Shown: positions 8,358 through 17,183 of the stretch, one piece after another
How the letters are laid out: each line of letters starts with the position of its first letter
Numbering within the stretch: position 1 is the stretch's first letter
Assembly (NCBI GenBank): GCA_947625475.1
Contig: CANQOL010000038.1
Location: forward strand, 1-32,544
Direction: 5' to 3'
Origin: an uncultured Acetatifactor sp.
GTDB lineage: Bacteria > Bacillota > Clostridia > Lachnospirales > Lachnospiraceae
DNA: 32,544 bases
The notes under the pieces: generated by a model
Seen by the model: only the letters and a program-made list of their open reading frames with translations
Told to the model about the DNA's origin: nothing
The model's database searches: none
Program-made: the position numbers and the translations under genes

Positions 8358-8381
8358 GTAAAAACAAATCATTTGTTTTAC
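8358..8381. promoter_or_regulatory. AT-rich near-perfect inverted repeat upstream of binding-protein gene
   Basis: GTAAAAACAAAT at 8358-8369 faces ATTTGTTTTAC at 8371-8381 across one C, differing by a single base. It sits 44 bp upstream of the solute-binding protein start. It could be an operator or a weak A/T stem; I found no convincing promoter hexamers next to it. Confidence 0.5.
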
Positions 8382-8408
8382 CCATATGGAATTGTTTTTG
8401 GGAGGGCT

Positions 8409-8474
8409 GGCAGCAGACACCTGAAAGGGTGTCTGCTGCCGCCTTTCCTATTGGCTTAAGGCTTGCCTTAAGCC
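8409..8474 (-). other. Two strong hairpins between repeat lipoprotein and binding-protein genes
   Basis: The first is a perfect 13-bp stem, GGCAGCAGACACC (8409-8421) with GGTGTCTGCTGCC (8428-8440). The second is GGCTTAAGGC (8453-8462) with GCCTTAAGCC (8465-8474). Neither has a T-run downstream on the minus strand, so they look more like mRNA processing or stabilising structures than terminators. Confidence 0.7.
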
Positions 8475-8508
8475 GGCGGTTCATTTTTTATCTGAGCACT
8501 CGGCCGGA

Positions 8509-10443
8509 TTACTGAGCCTGGCCGATCTTCAGAGAATAAATCTCAAAGCTCTCGGAGGACTCGGCCTGCAGGAAGGTCATGTTCTGCTCGAAGCCGTCGC
8601 CCCAGAAGGAAGCAAGCTGCTCGTAGGTATACTGCACGGCGCCGCCGTCCTTGTATACCGTACCGCACACTGCAAAGGTGCTCTCATCCACTGCTCTCTG
8701 CCAGCCGGTGGTTCCGTCGGATACCAGCCACACGGGAGCGTTGGAGGCGAACTCAATGTTCACCACGCTGCCGGGCACCAGGTTGGCCGCGATCAGAGCC
8801 TTCTGATCGTCAGAGAGAGGATTCAGGCCGGCCTGAGACCAGCCGTCGCCGCTGCAGGCAAAGCCTTCCACATCCACAATGCCGCTGGCGGGCTTTACAA
8901 AGCTGCTGCTGATCTTCACGGAGTAAACCTCAAAGTCCACGGAGGACTCGGCCTGCAGGAAGGTCATGTTCTGCTCGAAGCCGTCGCCCCAGAAGGAAGC
9001 CAGCTGCTCGTAGGTGTACTGGATCTTGCCGTCGGATATAGCGCCAACCACTTCAAAGGTGCTCTCATCCACTGCTCTCTGCCAGCCGGTGGTTCCGTCG
9101 GATACCAGCCATACGGGAGCGTCAGCGCTGTACTCGATCTCGATTACGGAGCCGGGCACCAGGTTCTCGGCGATCAGAGCCTTCTGATCATCGGAGAGAG
9201 GATTCAGGCCGCCCTGAGACCAGCCGCTGCCGCTGCAGGCGAAGCCCTCCAGCTCCACGCCGCTGCCCAAGGTCACAAATCCGCTGTCGGTACCGATCTT
9301 CACAGAGTAAATCTCAAAGTCTGCAGAGGACTCGGCCTGCAGGAAGGTCATGTTCTGCTCGAAGCCGTCGCCCCAGAAGGAAGCCAGCTGCTCGTAGGTG
9401 TACTGAACCTTGCTGCCGTCCGCTGCCACATAGCCGCACACCGCAAAGGTGCTCTCGTCCACCGCTCTCTGCCAGCCGGTGGTTCCGTCGGATACCAGCC
9501 ATACGGGAGCATCGGAGCTGTACTCGATCTCAATCACGGAGCCGGGCACCAGGTTCTCGGCGATCAGAGTCTTCTGATCATCGGAGAGAGGATTCAGGCC
9601 GCCCTGAGACCAGCCGCTGCCGCTGCAGGCAAAGCCCTCCAGCTCCACAGTGTTTTTCAGAACCATCAGGTTAGGATCCGCGCCGGTGGCAGGAGCCACA
9701 AACTCAGCAGCGGAATCCGCCTCAATTACATTGCCGTCGGCATCCTTAAAGGTCAGGTTGTCGATGTACACAGTCTGATACCCAACACCCTCTGTAGCCG
9801 CATTGTCGGTCTCCAGGGATACCACAAAGGTGTCGCCCTCCGCAAATGCCTTGCCGTCAGGCACGGTGTAGGTTGCTGTCTTGGGATTGGCGGTCTCCAG
9901 ATACACAGACCATGCCGATCCGTTCTTCTCTCCGGCGTACATGCCGTACAGATAACCGGAGCAGGCGTAGAAATTGCCGTCAGCGCTGGTCACGCCGATG
10001 GTCAGATCCACCGTCTTTACATCCGCCAGTTTGTCGCCCAGCATGGCGTCGATCTGGAATCCGATGGCCATGGGCTTGCCCCCGGGCACTGCCTCCAGGG
10101 CCTTGGAGCCGGAGTAATCAACCACGCTGTAGGTTCCCGCGGCCGTACCGCCGATGGCCGTGGTGTTGTCGCCCACGAAGCCGAACAGTCCGTCCTCGAA
10201 GTCGATGCTGGCAGGGCCAGCCTCCACTGCGGGTGCTGCGGGCTCCTCCTCCGCCGGAGCGGAAGACTCGGGCGCGGGCGCCTCGGTAGGCTCAGCTGTC
10301 GGCTCCGCAGCGGGAGTTGACTCCTGAGACTGCGCAGGCTCGCTGGAGCCTGCCGTGTCGCTGCCGCCGCACGCGGCAAGGCTCATAGCCATTGCGGCAG
10401 CTACACATAAAGCTAAAACTTTTTTTGCCTTCAACTTTTTCAT
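8509..10443 (-). CDS. Lipoprotein with triple repeat and CBM-like domain
   Basis: This 644-residue exported protein has a lipobox LAAC (C25), then a long Ser/Pro/Glu/Ala linker. A beta-rich domain follows at about residues 75-245, beginning IDFEDGLFGF, which resembles jelly-roll carbohydrate-binding modules. Three near-identical repeats then start at about 263, 395 and 522, each 128-129 residues apart, with conserved Trp-rich signatures (GWSQ, PVWLVSDGTTGW, SFWGDGF). No catalytic motif is visible, so a surface glycan-capturing role is inferred; I do not recognise the repeat family. AAGGAGG directly abuts the ATG at 10443, so TTG at 10434 (9 bp spacing) may be the real start. It lies between a MalG-type permease gene and a solute-binding protein gene. 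Confidence 0.85.
   Translation of the reverse strand: MKKLKAKKVLALCVAAAMAMSLAACGGSDTAGSSEPAQSQESTPAAEPTAEPTEAPAPESSAPAEEEPAAPAVEAGPASIDFEDGLFGFVGDNTTAIGGTAAGTYSVVDYSGSKALEAVPGGKPMAIGFQIDAMLGDKLADVKTVDLTIGVTSADGNFYACSGYLYGMYAGEKNGSAWSVYLETANPKTATYTVPDGKAFAEGDTFVVSLETDNAATEGVGYQTVYIDNLTFKDADGNVIEADSAAEFVAPATGADPNLMVLKNTVELEGFACSGSGWSQGGLNPLSDDQKTLIAENLVPGSVIEIEYSSDAPVWLVSDGTTGWQRAVDESTFAVCGYVAADGSKVQYTYEQLASFWGDGFEQNMTFLQAESSADFEIYSVKIGTDSGFVTLGSGVELEGFACSGSGWSQGGLNPLSDDQKALIAENLVPGSVIEIEYSADAPVWLVSDGTTGWQRAVDESTFEVVGAISDGKIQYTYEQLASFWGDGFEQNMTFLQAESSVDFEVYSVKISSSFVKPASGIVDVEGFACSGDGWSQAGLNPLSDDQKALIAANLVPGSVVNIEFASNAPVWLVSDGTTGWQRAVDESTFAVCGTVYKDGGAVQYTYEQLASFWGDGFEQNMTFLQAESSESFEIYSLKIGQAQ
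8513..9657 (-). repeat. Three tandem 384/387-bp coding repeats
   Basis: The same block (for example GGACTCGGCCTGCAGGAAGG on the plus strand) recurs at 8557, 8944 and 9328, giving periods of 387 and 384 bp. Identity remains high at the DNA level, including long stretches without synonymous change. This points to recent duplication or ongoing gene conversion. Confidence 0.9.
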
Positions 10444-10491
10444 CCTCCTTATCGTTATAGTTGAATTGCTATTGGGAAAGCGTCCGCCGGG

Positions 10492-11502
10492 TTATCCGAC
10501 GATACCGCTTCTCTCCACACCTTCAATGAACTGCTTCTGCAAAAGCACATAGATGATAATGATGGGCAGCATGATGAGCACAATGCCCGCGTCCAGAAAC
10601 AGCTCCAGGATCGTAGGATCCATGATTTTCTCCACATTGGAGATATTGGCCTCTATGGAGGCGATCTTCTTGCTGATGATAATATCGTCGCTGATCAGGA
10701 ACAGCCTTGCGTAAAAGGTGTCGTTGTACTGCCATACCATGGAGAAGATGGCCACCGTCACCACAGAGGGCAGGGCGTTCACCAGCATGATCCGGAAGTA
10801 AGTGTACCAGGTGCCGGCCCCGTCCACAAAGGCCGCCTCCTCAATCTCCTTGGGCAGTCCCCGGAAGAACTGGTTAAATATGTAGATGTACAGTCCGGAG
10901 CGCAGCCCGCACCCAAACAGGGTGAGGATGTACATGGGGATGGGCGAGGACAGGATATTCACCGGCCCTCCCTTAATCAGGGAGATGATCCCCAGCACGT
11001 CAAACTGAGAGAAGGTCATATACATGGGAAGCATGACCGTGTTGGTAGGGATCACGATCATCACCACCACGCACCCGAAGAGGATCTTCTTCAGGGGGAA
11101 GTCAAACCGGGCGAAGCCGTATCCCACCATGGAGCAGACCACCACCTGCAGCAGCATCAGCGTCAGGGAGTACAAAAGGGAGGCACCCATGGTCTTCCAG
11201 TAGTCCAGGTAGGTGACCGCCAGCTCATAGCGGTACAGGGTGGGCTCCCGGGGAATCAGGTACACCATGGGGTTGGCCCTGTCAGCGTCAGAGAAAAAGG
11301 AACTGCTCACGATACCGATCACGGGTCCAAGAATAACATAACAGATACCCAGGATAATTGCAAGCCTGAACAGGCTCATCACCAAGCTTTTGATGTTGCC
11401 TATCCACCGCAGACGGTCGTTGGCGAACTGGGTGTCTTCCTTCATGGACTGAACCGAAGCCCTGATGCTGTTTACAAGAGGGACCGTTTTCTGCTTGTTC
11501 AT
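10492..11502 (-). CDS. Carbohydrate ABC permease, MalG type
   Basis: This 336-residue inner membrane protein has about six hydrophobic helices and the cytoplasmic coupling loop GLPKEIEEAAFVDGAG, the EAA motif of binding-protein-dependent importers, followed by ALPSVVTVAIF. The N-terminus is hydrophilic for about 40 residues (MNKQKTVPLVNSIRASVQSM). It pairs with the MalF-type permease just upstream, with a 15-bp gap holding AAAGGAGA ahead of the ATG. The pair probably imports the ligand of the binding protein encoded two genes downstream. Confidence 0.9.
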   Translation of the reverse strand: MNKQKTVPLVNSIRASVQSMKEDTQFANDRLRWIGNIKSLVMSLFRLAIILGICYVILGPVIGIVSSSFFSDADRANPMVYLIPREPTLYRYELAVTYLDYWKTMGASLLYSLTLMLLQVVVCSMVGYGFARFDFPLKKILFGCVVVMIVIPTNTVMLPMYMTFSQFDVLGIISLIKGGPVNILSSPIPMYILTLFGCGLRSGLYIYIFNQFFRGLPKEIEEAAFVDGAGTWYTYFRIMLVNALPSVVTVAIFSMVWQYNDTFYARLFLISDDIIISKKIASIEANISNVEKIMDPTILELFLDAGIVLIMLPIIIIYVLLQKQFIEGVERSGIVG

Positions 11503-11517
11503 TCTTTCTCTCCTTTC

Positions 11518-12447
11518 CTAGTTATAGTAGAACGTCCGCTTCTGTATGATGCCGCACACCAGCACCAGGATCAGACAGGTGATCACCGTGGAGACTAAGC
11601 TGAACACGGAGCTCAGGCCGTAATTCTGGACTGTAAAGGCCGTATCATAAGCAAGCTCGATAACTTCCGACTTGGTGAAGCTGTCCACCACCGTGTAGAC
11701 CACGTTGGTGATAATGTGGGGCATCACCATGGGGAAGGTCACCTTCCAGAAGGTCTCGTAGGCGGTAGCGCCCTCAATCTTGGCCACCTCGTACATAGAG
11801 CCCGGGATGGACTGGAGGGCTGCGATGAAGATGATGATCTGCACGCCCGAGGCGTTGATGATCTCGCTGATCCGCCCCACGGCGCCGGACACATACTCGA
11901 TAATCACCTCCGGCAGGCCCAGGGAAGAGAACATCTGGATGTAGTATTCAATGCTCATGCCGCTGCTGGCGGCCGCCGCCATCTCGGCGCTGGCGCTGGA
12001 GATACCGCCGCTCATCATGCTTCTGGCCAGGTTCATGGCGTCCACCACGGCGTCGGAATTCAAAATCACCGGCAGGAAGAAGATGGCTCTCACCAAAGTC
12101 CTTCCCTTGAACTTCCGGTTCAGCAGCATGGCCATGAACAGGCTGAAGAAGGTGATCAGAGGCACATCCACCAGCATATTGCCCAGGGATGTGGTCAGCA
12201 CCTGCTTGTAGCTGGCGTGGGCCCGGAAGGCGTAGATGAAATTGTCAAGCCACACAAACCTCAGGTCGTAGCCGCCGCCCGGCCGCACCGTCAGCTCCGA
12301 GAAGGAAAACTGGACGGTCATAAACAGGCTTCTGGCGTAAAACCAAAGGAATCCGATGAGCCAGGGGGCGATGAAGATGAAACCCTTCATGGCCCTTCTC
12401 TGGGAGAGCGACCATTTTTTCTTTTTCACCGTTTTTGCCGCTGCCAT
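11518..12447 (-). CDS. Carbohydrate ABC permease, MalF type
   Basis: This 309-residue multi-pass membrane protein carries the EAA loop EVAKIEGATAYETFWKVTFP, typical of MalF/LacF-type CUT1 permeases. The N-terminus is basic (MAAAKTVKKKKW) and leads into FIFIAPWLIGFLWF. Its ATG overlaps the stop of the DUF5696 gene as TAATG, which implies translational coupling. It is followed by the MalG-type partner. The interior segment around residues 140-190 is rich in Ala/Ser/Met and contains a less conserved extracytoplasmic loop. Confidence 0.9.
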   Translation of the reverse strand: MAAAKTVKKKKWSLSQRRAMKGFIFIAPWLIGFLWFYARSLFMTVQFSFSELTVRPGGGYDLRFVWLDNFIYAFRAHASYKQVLTTSLGNMLVDVPLITFFSLFMAMLLNRKFKGRTLVRAIFFLPVILNSDAVVDAMNLARSMMSGGISSASAEMAAAASSGMSIEYYIQMFSSLGLPEVIIEYVSGAVGRISEIINASGVQIIIFIAALQSIPGSMYEVAKIEGATAYETFWKVTFPMVMPHIITNVVYTVVDSFTKSEVIELAYDTAFTVQNYGLSSVFSLVSTVITCLILVLVCGIIQKRTFYYN

Positions 12448-15026
12448 TACCTGACACCCCCTATCTGATAGCTTCTGGCGGGAACCGTCAGACCGTCTGC
12501 CGTCTGATCCGAGGTGCCCTCGTTGATATAGATCACTACGCCGTTGTCGTAGGTAATCTTCCTGACGCCGTTCTCCAGGATTTCATGGTTGGTGATCACC
12601 GCGCCGTTTACATGCTTCAGAGCGTTGTTCACCTCGCTGTAAATGGAGACAGCGTCCTCCTTCCAGTTGGCGTAGGTGGTGGCGTAGAAACGGTTTAAGC
12701 CGGTGTACTTCATCTCGCTGGCTCCCTCCCAGGTAAAGAGGAAGTGGGGCGATGCGCCCGTCTCCACCAGGTTCAGCACGATGTCCGCCTTCTCGTAGGT
12801 GTCGCTTAAGTTGATCACGCCGCCCGAATAATCGATGCAGCCGTGGATCAGCATCTCATAGAAGGGAACCGTCTCATCCACAATATAGTAGTCGTTGGCC
12901 GTCAGAGGCACGTTGATCATATCGTCCGCGTAGGCGAAGGCGTAATCGTTGCCGTCGTTGATCAGGATGCTCTTGCCCGTATCCCTGATCTGTCCCAGGC
13001 TGGCAAGCACCACGTCCAGGGCGGCCTCCCGGTCAATCACATTGGTCCTCTTTTTGTCGGACTGGAGCTCATTCCCCAGATCCCGCAGGGAGATGCCGTT
13101 GATATCATATTTCCCGATCTTCTTGGTGAAGGCGTCCACGTAGCGCACCAGGAACTTGGGGGAAATCAGGTAGTAGTGGTTCTCGTCGTAGCCCAGGCCC
13201 GAGGTGTTCCGCAGGGTGGCCGGATTCACCAGCCCCAGCTCCGCCACATAGCCGGCCCCGTAGTACCGGGAGCTCTCGTTGGTGTAGGAGTAGCGCCTGC
13301 TCACATAGCTCACATGCTGGAAGGCCACGTCCCCGTAGAAGGAGCTGCCATCCTGGGTGAGCTTGGCGCTGAGCTCCTCCAGGCCCGATTTCCCGCCCAG
13401 GGAGCCGGGCACCTTGATCTTGTTTGGCACATCGTGGTGATACCCGTGGTTCATCCAGCCCTGGAAATTCATCACCTGGTTGGTGATGCCGCTGGCCTTT
13501 AAGTCGTCGTAGATCTGCCCCGCCTGATCAAAGTCGGTCATCACATACATGCCGTTGTACTGGGTGCCCAGGAAGAACTTGGTCATGGTCACTCCCCCCA
13601 GCACATCGTAGTAAAATTTCAGGTTTTCGTCGGCCTGAGCCTGCCGGGTGAGCTTCCCCTCCGCCAGCAGGCGGTTGCGGTAATAGTTGGCCGCCTGTGA
13701 GTAGGTGGCGTTCTCCTGGGTCAGCATGGTGTATTTCACCGTCAGGTTGGCGTCGTAGTGGTTGGTCTCCACGATGGGGATATCCGCCTCGTTGCCGGTG
13801 GTGCCGAACATGGAGAGCTTATCGTTGCCCCTCAGCACAAAGGTGGGGAACACGAAGTTGTACTCGTTGATCTTGCCGGACACATAGGCGGAGAGCAGCC
13901 CGAAGCTGGCTCCGTCCTCTATGGTGGCGAACACGGCGCTGTCCTGGCGGAAGATGCCGAAGAGGGCCATCCTCACATTCTCCGTGTTCTCCCGGACCGT
14001 GTACTCGGCCGCCAGAGGATCCAGGCCGTACACATAATCCGCGTAGTTGGCCGCGCTCTGCTTGCCGTTGTTGAAGCGGATCAGGGAGCCGGAGCCGTTG
14101 GGCACCAGCATATACCCTTCCTCATCCTGGCCGGCCGCCGCAAAGTAGCGCAGAAGCTGGATCCGGAAAATCGTCCCGCCGCCGTTTTCCTCCACCGCCT
14201 TCATGGGAACGGACACATCCAGGGCGTCCCCGTTTAAGCGGTACTCCAAAGGGATCAGGAAGGAGATGGGAACCGCTCCCTCCACGCCGGAGTTGGTCAT
14301 CTCCGTGATATACTCTTCCTCGGTAAAGCCGGCCTGCTCAAAATATCTGTTCAGATTCCGGATCTGGGAGGCGCCCTTCACAGCGGACTCCAAAAGCTCC
14401 AGGTAATCGTCCGCCACATCGCTGTCTATATATTTCTTCCGGACAAAATCCTTTCCCTCGTCGTCCAGGGCGTCCAGCACCCGGTTTAAAGCCTCCTGGC
14501 TGATGTACTGGGGCACAAGGCCCGTCTTGCTGGAGAGGTCGCCGATGGTGTACAGGAAGCGGATGCCGTTTTCAATCCCCTCGTACTCCAGCTGGCCTCT
14601 GTCCACGCAGAAGCTGAAGGAATCCATGGTTCCCTGGGTTCTGGAGGTGTTGAAGTAATCCACCACCAGCTGGGATTTCAGGTAGTTTTTGTGGGTGCCG
14701 TTGGCGATGCTGTCCTCATCCGCGTTGGCGGGGTTGGAGTAGACGATCTTCCCGTTTCTCTTGTCCACCACGGCCACTTCACCGGTTTTGGTGTTGGCAT
14801 AGAGCTTCAGGATATCGTTCTCGGCGGCCAGCTCCATGCCCGGCACGTCGCCCGCGCTCTCCTGGATGGGGGTGAACTCCTTTCCCTCCTCGTAGTCATA
14901 GGAGGAAAGATCGTCTCTGTAATTGTTGTAGAAGTAGTACCGGATCAGCCACCGCGCCATGAAGATCACAACCACAGCGGCAATGACGCTCCCCAATCCT
15001 ATCAAAATCTTTTTACTCGTCTGCAT
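12447..15026 (-). CDS. DUF5696 domain membrane-anchored protein
   Basis: This 859-residue protein has a single N-terminal membrane helix (about residues 7-27, ILIGLGSVIAAVVVIFMARW) and a large extracytoplasmic region, so it is anchored with its bulk outside. I assign it to the DUF5696 proteins that recur beside sugar ABC transporters in Firmicutes; no catalytic residues can be named. The middle (about residues 480-760) has a pattern that could be a TIM-barrel-like fold (DVLGGVTMTKFFLGTQYNGMY, SYVSRRYSYTNESSRYYGAGY), but this is speculative. GGAGGAGGG lies 4 bp before the ATG. It follows the YIP1 gene by 12 bp and overlaps the next permease by 1 bp. Confidence 0.82.
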   Translation of the reverse strand: MQTSKKILIGLGSVIAAVVVIFMARWLIRYYFYNNYRDDLSSYDYEEGKEFTPIQESAGDVPGMELAAENDILKLYANTKTGEVAVVDKRNGKIVYSNPANADEDSIANGTHKNYLKSQLVVDYFNTSRTQGTMDSFSFCVDRGQLEYEGIENGIRFLYTIGDLSSKTGLVPQYISQEALNRVLDALDDEGKDFVRKKYIDSDVADDYLELLESAVKGASQIRNLNRYFEQAGFTEEEYITEMTNSGVEGAVPISFLIPLEYRLNGDALDVSVPMKAVEENGGGTIFRIQLLRYFAAAGQDEEGYMLVPNGSGSLIRFNNGKQSAANYADYVYGLDPLAAEYTVRENTENVRMALFGIFRQDSAVFATIEDGASFGLLSAYVSGKINEYNFVFPTFVLRGNDKLSMFGTTGNEADIPIVETNHYDANLTVKYTMLTQENATYSQAANYYRNRLLAEGKLTRQAQADENLKFYYDVLGGVTMTKFFLGTQYNGMYVMTDFDQAGQIYDDLKASGITNQVMNFQGWMNHGYHHDVPNKIKVPGSLGGKSGLEELSAKLTQDGSSFYGDVAFQHVSYVSRRYSYTNESSRYYGAGYVAELGLVNPATLRNTSGLGYDENHYYLISPKFLVRYVDAFTKKIGKYDINGISLRDLGNELQSDKKRTNVIDREAALDVVLASLGQIRDTGKSILINDGNDYAFAYADDMINVPLTANDYYIVDETVPFYEMLIHGCIDYSGGVINLSDTYEKADIVLNLVETGASPHFLFTWEGASEMKYTGLNRFYATTYANWKEDAVSIYSEVNNALKHVNGAVITNHEILENGVRKITYDNGVVIYINEGTSDQTADGLTVPARSYQIGGVR

Positions 15027-15038
15027 TTGTCCCTCCTC

Positions 15039-15671
15039 CTACACTCTGAATATGAGTTCCTGGTAAATGCTGTGGACGAAGCTGTAAAGCTGATTCAGCA
15101 GGTCAAACAACAGCAGGGCTAGGAAGATGATGATAAACATGGCCACGAAGGTAAGGAAGATGGTGACCAGGGTCTTGGCCAGCGTGTAGTTGTGGATCTG
15201 CATGATTCCCATCAGAGCCATGATCACGCCGTAGGCGATGCCCACCCCCACGATCATGGTGTAGAAGGCTCCCTCATCCTCCGTCACAAACCAGCTGAAG
15301 ACGGTGCCGATGTTGAAGCACACGATCAGAGGAATCAGGGCGTAGCCCACCGCAATGGCCGTATCCTTCAGCCGCCCCTCCCCGTTCATCAGGCAGGTGA
15401 TGGACCAGTTGCCCACGCAGAACAGCCCGTAGAGAAGGAACACAGCCACCAGCTCCGGCAGGGCGTTCACCGTCAGGGGATCCACATCGTTGACGATAAA
15501 GCTGGCCGACATCCGGTTGATGGAGAAAGTGAAGGAGAACAATATCACCAGCACAATGGCTATGGGAACGCTCCCTCTCTCCCGGTGGCGGATCTCATAG
15601 TAGGCGTCCATGGGGTGGCTCACCGTGTAAAACGCGTATTTCCATTTGTCCTTCGAAAACAGCTCCTTCAT
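15039..15671 (-). CDS. YIP1 family membrane protein
   Basis: This 210-residue protein has about five hydrophobic helices (for example VPIAIVLVILFSFTF, LVTIFLTFVAMFIIIF) and the N-terminal pattern YAFYTVSHPMDAYYEIRHRE, which is seen in bacterial YIP1-family proteins. The biochemical role of the family in bacteria is unknown. Its ATG overlaps the NHL gene stop as ATGA, and GGAGG lies 9 bp upstream. Sitting between the NHL/TPR and DUF5696 genes, it is probably part of the same envelope complex (inference from operon structure). Confidence 0.85.
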   Translation of the reverse strand: MKELFSKDKWKYAFYTVSHPMDAYYEIRHRERGSVPIAIVLVILFSFTFSINRMSASFIVNDVDPLTVNALPELVAVFLLYGLFCVGNWSITCLMNGEGRLKDTAIAVGYALIPLIVCFNIGTVFSWFVTEDEGAFYTMIVGVGIAYGVIMALMGIMQIHNYTLAKTLVTIFLTFVAMFIIIFLALLLFDLLNQLYSFVHSIYQELIFRV

Positions 15672-17170
15672 TGGGCGAGACCTCCTTCCCTGGCACCTTT
15701 TTTCTTTCTGCCTATGGAAAATTTCTTCTTTAAGAACTTCTGGTACACCACCGCCAGAAGGATCACCGCGATCACGACTGTCAGGATCAGGTTCAGATTA
15801 TCCTTCAGGATGGCGTTTCGGTATCGCTTAAAGGCGATGGAGTAATACTTCCGGTTCATGCCCAGCTTCAGGTATTTCATGGCCGCCGCATTGTCCCCGG
15901 CGGTCAGATAAGCCTTGCCCATGCCGGTGTTGGCCAGCTCATTGTTCTCATCCAGCTTCAGCACGGCCTCCCACTTGCCGATGGCCAGGGCCTCGTCTCC
16001 GTCAAACCGCAGGGCCACCGCGTCGTTGATCAGGGCGCCGTAGTCGGTCTCGCCGAAGCTTAAGATAGATGCCTGGTAGGCGTCCAGCACGATGATCTGG
16101 TCGTCCACCACCTCGATGGCGACGGGGGTGTTGAAGGTTCCCCGCTGGGTGCCCAGGCCCCCGAACACGTACAGGAGATTTCCCTCTCTGTCATAGGTAA
16201 AGATCCGGCCTCTCTTCCGGTCCAGCAGGGAGTAGATTCCCTTCTCCCGGTAGACCACATCCACAAACTCGCTGGGGCCCCCGTAGGTGCCGTAGGTGCC
16301 GATCTGAATGTCTCCGCCCAGGTTAGCCTTGTCGCCCTTCAGGATCACGTCCTCTCCCTTGGGGTTTAAGCGCCGCACTCCCTGGACGCCGTCGGAGTCA
16401 ATATTGGAGGCGTACACGAAGCCGTCGGAGTCAATGTCGATGCCGGTAAACTCGGTGGGGATGAACAGCTGCTGGCGGGAGCGCTCCTCCTTGCTGGCCA
16501 GCTTCCTCCAGAATTTCTCCCACAGGGAGATCTTCACCTGGATAGTGCCGAAGTATCCGGTAAACTGGCCGTTGCTCTCAAAGACCAGGATTCCCTCGAA
16601 GGCGTTCTTGGCAATCACATAGACACGGTCCGCATAGTCCACAGCCACCTTTAAGGGGGTGAAATCGAAATCGTCCTCCAAAATCTCGGACTGGGGATTG
16701 TCGATAATCTTGATAAACTCGCCCTCCGGGGTGAGCACTACGATCCGCTTGTTGTCCGTGTCCGCCACGTAGAGCTGTTCGTTCTCGGACACGCACACGC
16801 CCTGAGGCATCCGGAAGCCGTCCTCCTGGCCGTCCCTCACAAAGCTGTCGATGATCCGGACCACCTCCGTCATGTTGTGGTTTAAGACCACGATCCGGCT
16901 GTTCTTCGTGTCGGCCACATAGATCTCGCCGTTGGGCGCCACACACAAATCCTGGGGCTCCGTAAAGCCGTCGATTCCCAGGTCCTGCCCTGTCACGCTC
17001 CGGGTGGGCACATAGGCCGCCGGGGTCATCACCACATTCAGCCGGTAGTCGTAATTGTAGGTGTCATAAGGCAGGTCCTCCGCCAGGGCCGTTATGGCCG
17101 GGGAAACCGCCAGCATCAGTCCGGCCGTCAGGGAGGCGATTGTTCTCTTGATCCAAACTCTCTTTTTCAT
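15668..17170 (-). CDS. NHL-repeat protein with TPR segment and C-terminal helix
   Basis: This 500-residue protein has a signal peptide ending near ALAED (about residue 31). A beta-propeller of NHL repeats follows from about 60 to 370, with blades such as PQDLCVAPNGEIYVADTKNS and GVCVSENEQLYVADTDNKRI. A TPR-like pair of helices lies at about 385-440 (DEALAIGKWEAVLKLDENNELANTGMGKAY is one stretch of it, read in parts). It ends with a membrane helix at about 465-485 and a very basic tail (KKKFSIGRKKKGAR). It therefore displays the propeller outside the membrane and may scaffold protein-protein or glycan contacts. GAGGAGGGA precedes the ATG closely. It is placed immediately after a permease gene and overlaps the YIP1 gene by 4 bp. 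Confidence 0.85.
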   Translation of the reverse strand: MKKRVWIKRTIASLTAGLMLAVSPAITALAEDLPYDTYNYDYRLNVVMTPAAYVPTRSVTGQDLGIDGFTEPQDLCVAPNGEIYVADTKNSRIVVLNHNMTEVVRIIDSFVRDGQEDGFRMPQGVCVSENEQLYVADTDNKRIVVLTPEGEFIKIIDNPQSEILEDDFDFTPLKVAVDYADRVYVIAKNAFEGILVFESNGQFTGYFGTIQVKISLWEKFWRKLASKEERSRQQLFIPTEFTGIDIDSDGFVYASNIDSDGVQGVRRLNPKGEDVILKGDKANLGGDIQIGTYGTYGGPSEFVDVVYREKGIYSLLDRKRGRIFTYDREGNLLYVFGGLGTQRGTFNTPVAIEVVDDQIIVLDAYQASILSFGETDYGALINDAVALRFDGDEALAIGKWEAVLKLDENNELANTGMGKAYLTAGDNAAAMKYLKLGMNRKYYSIAFKRYRNAILKDNLNLILTVVIAVILLAVVYQKFLKKKFSIGRKKKGAREGGLAQ

Positions 17171-17183
17171 GGGCTCCCTCCTC

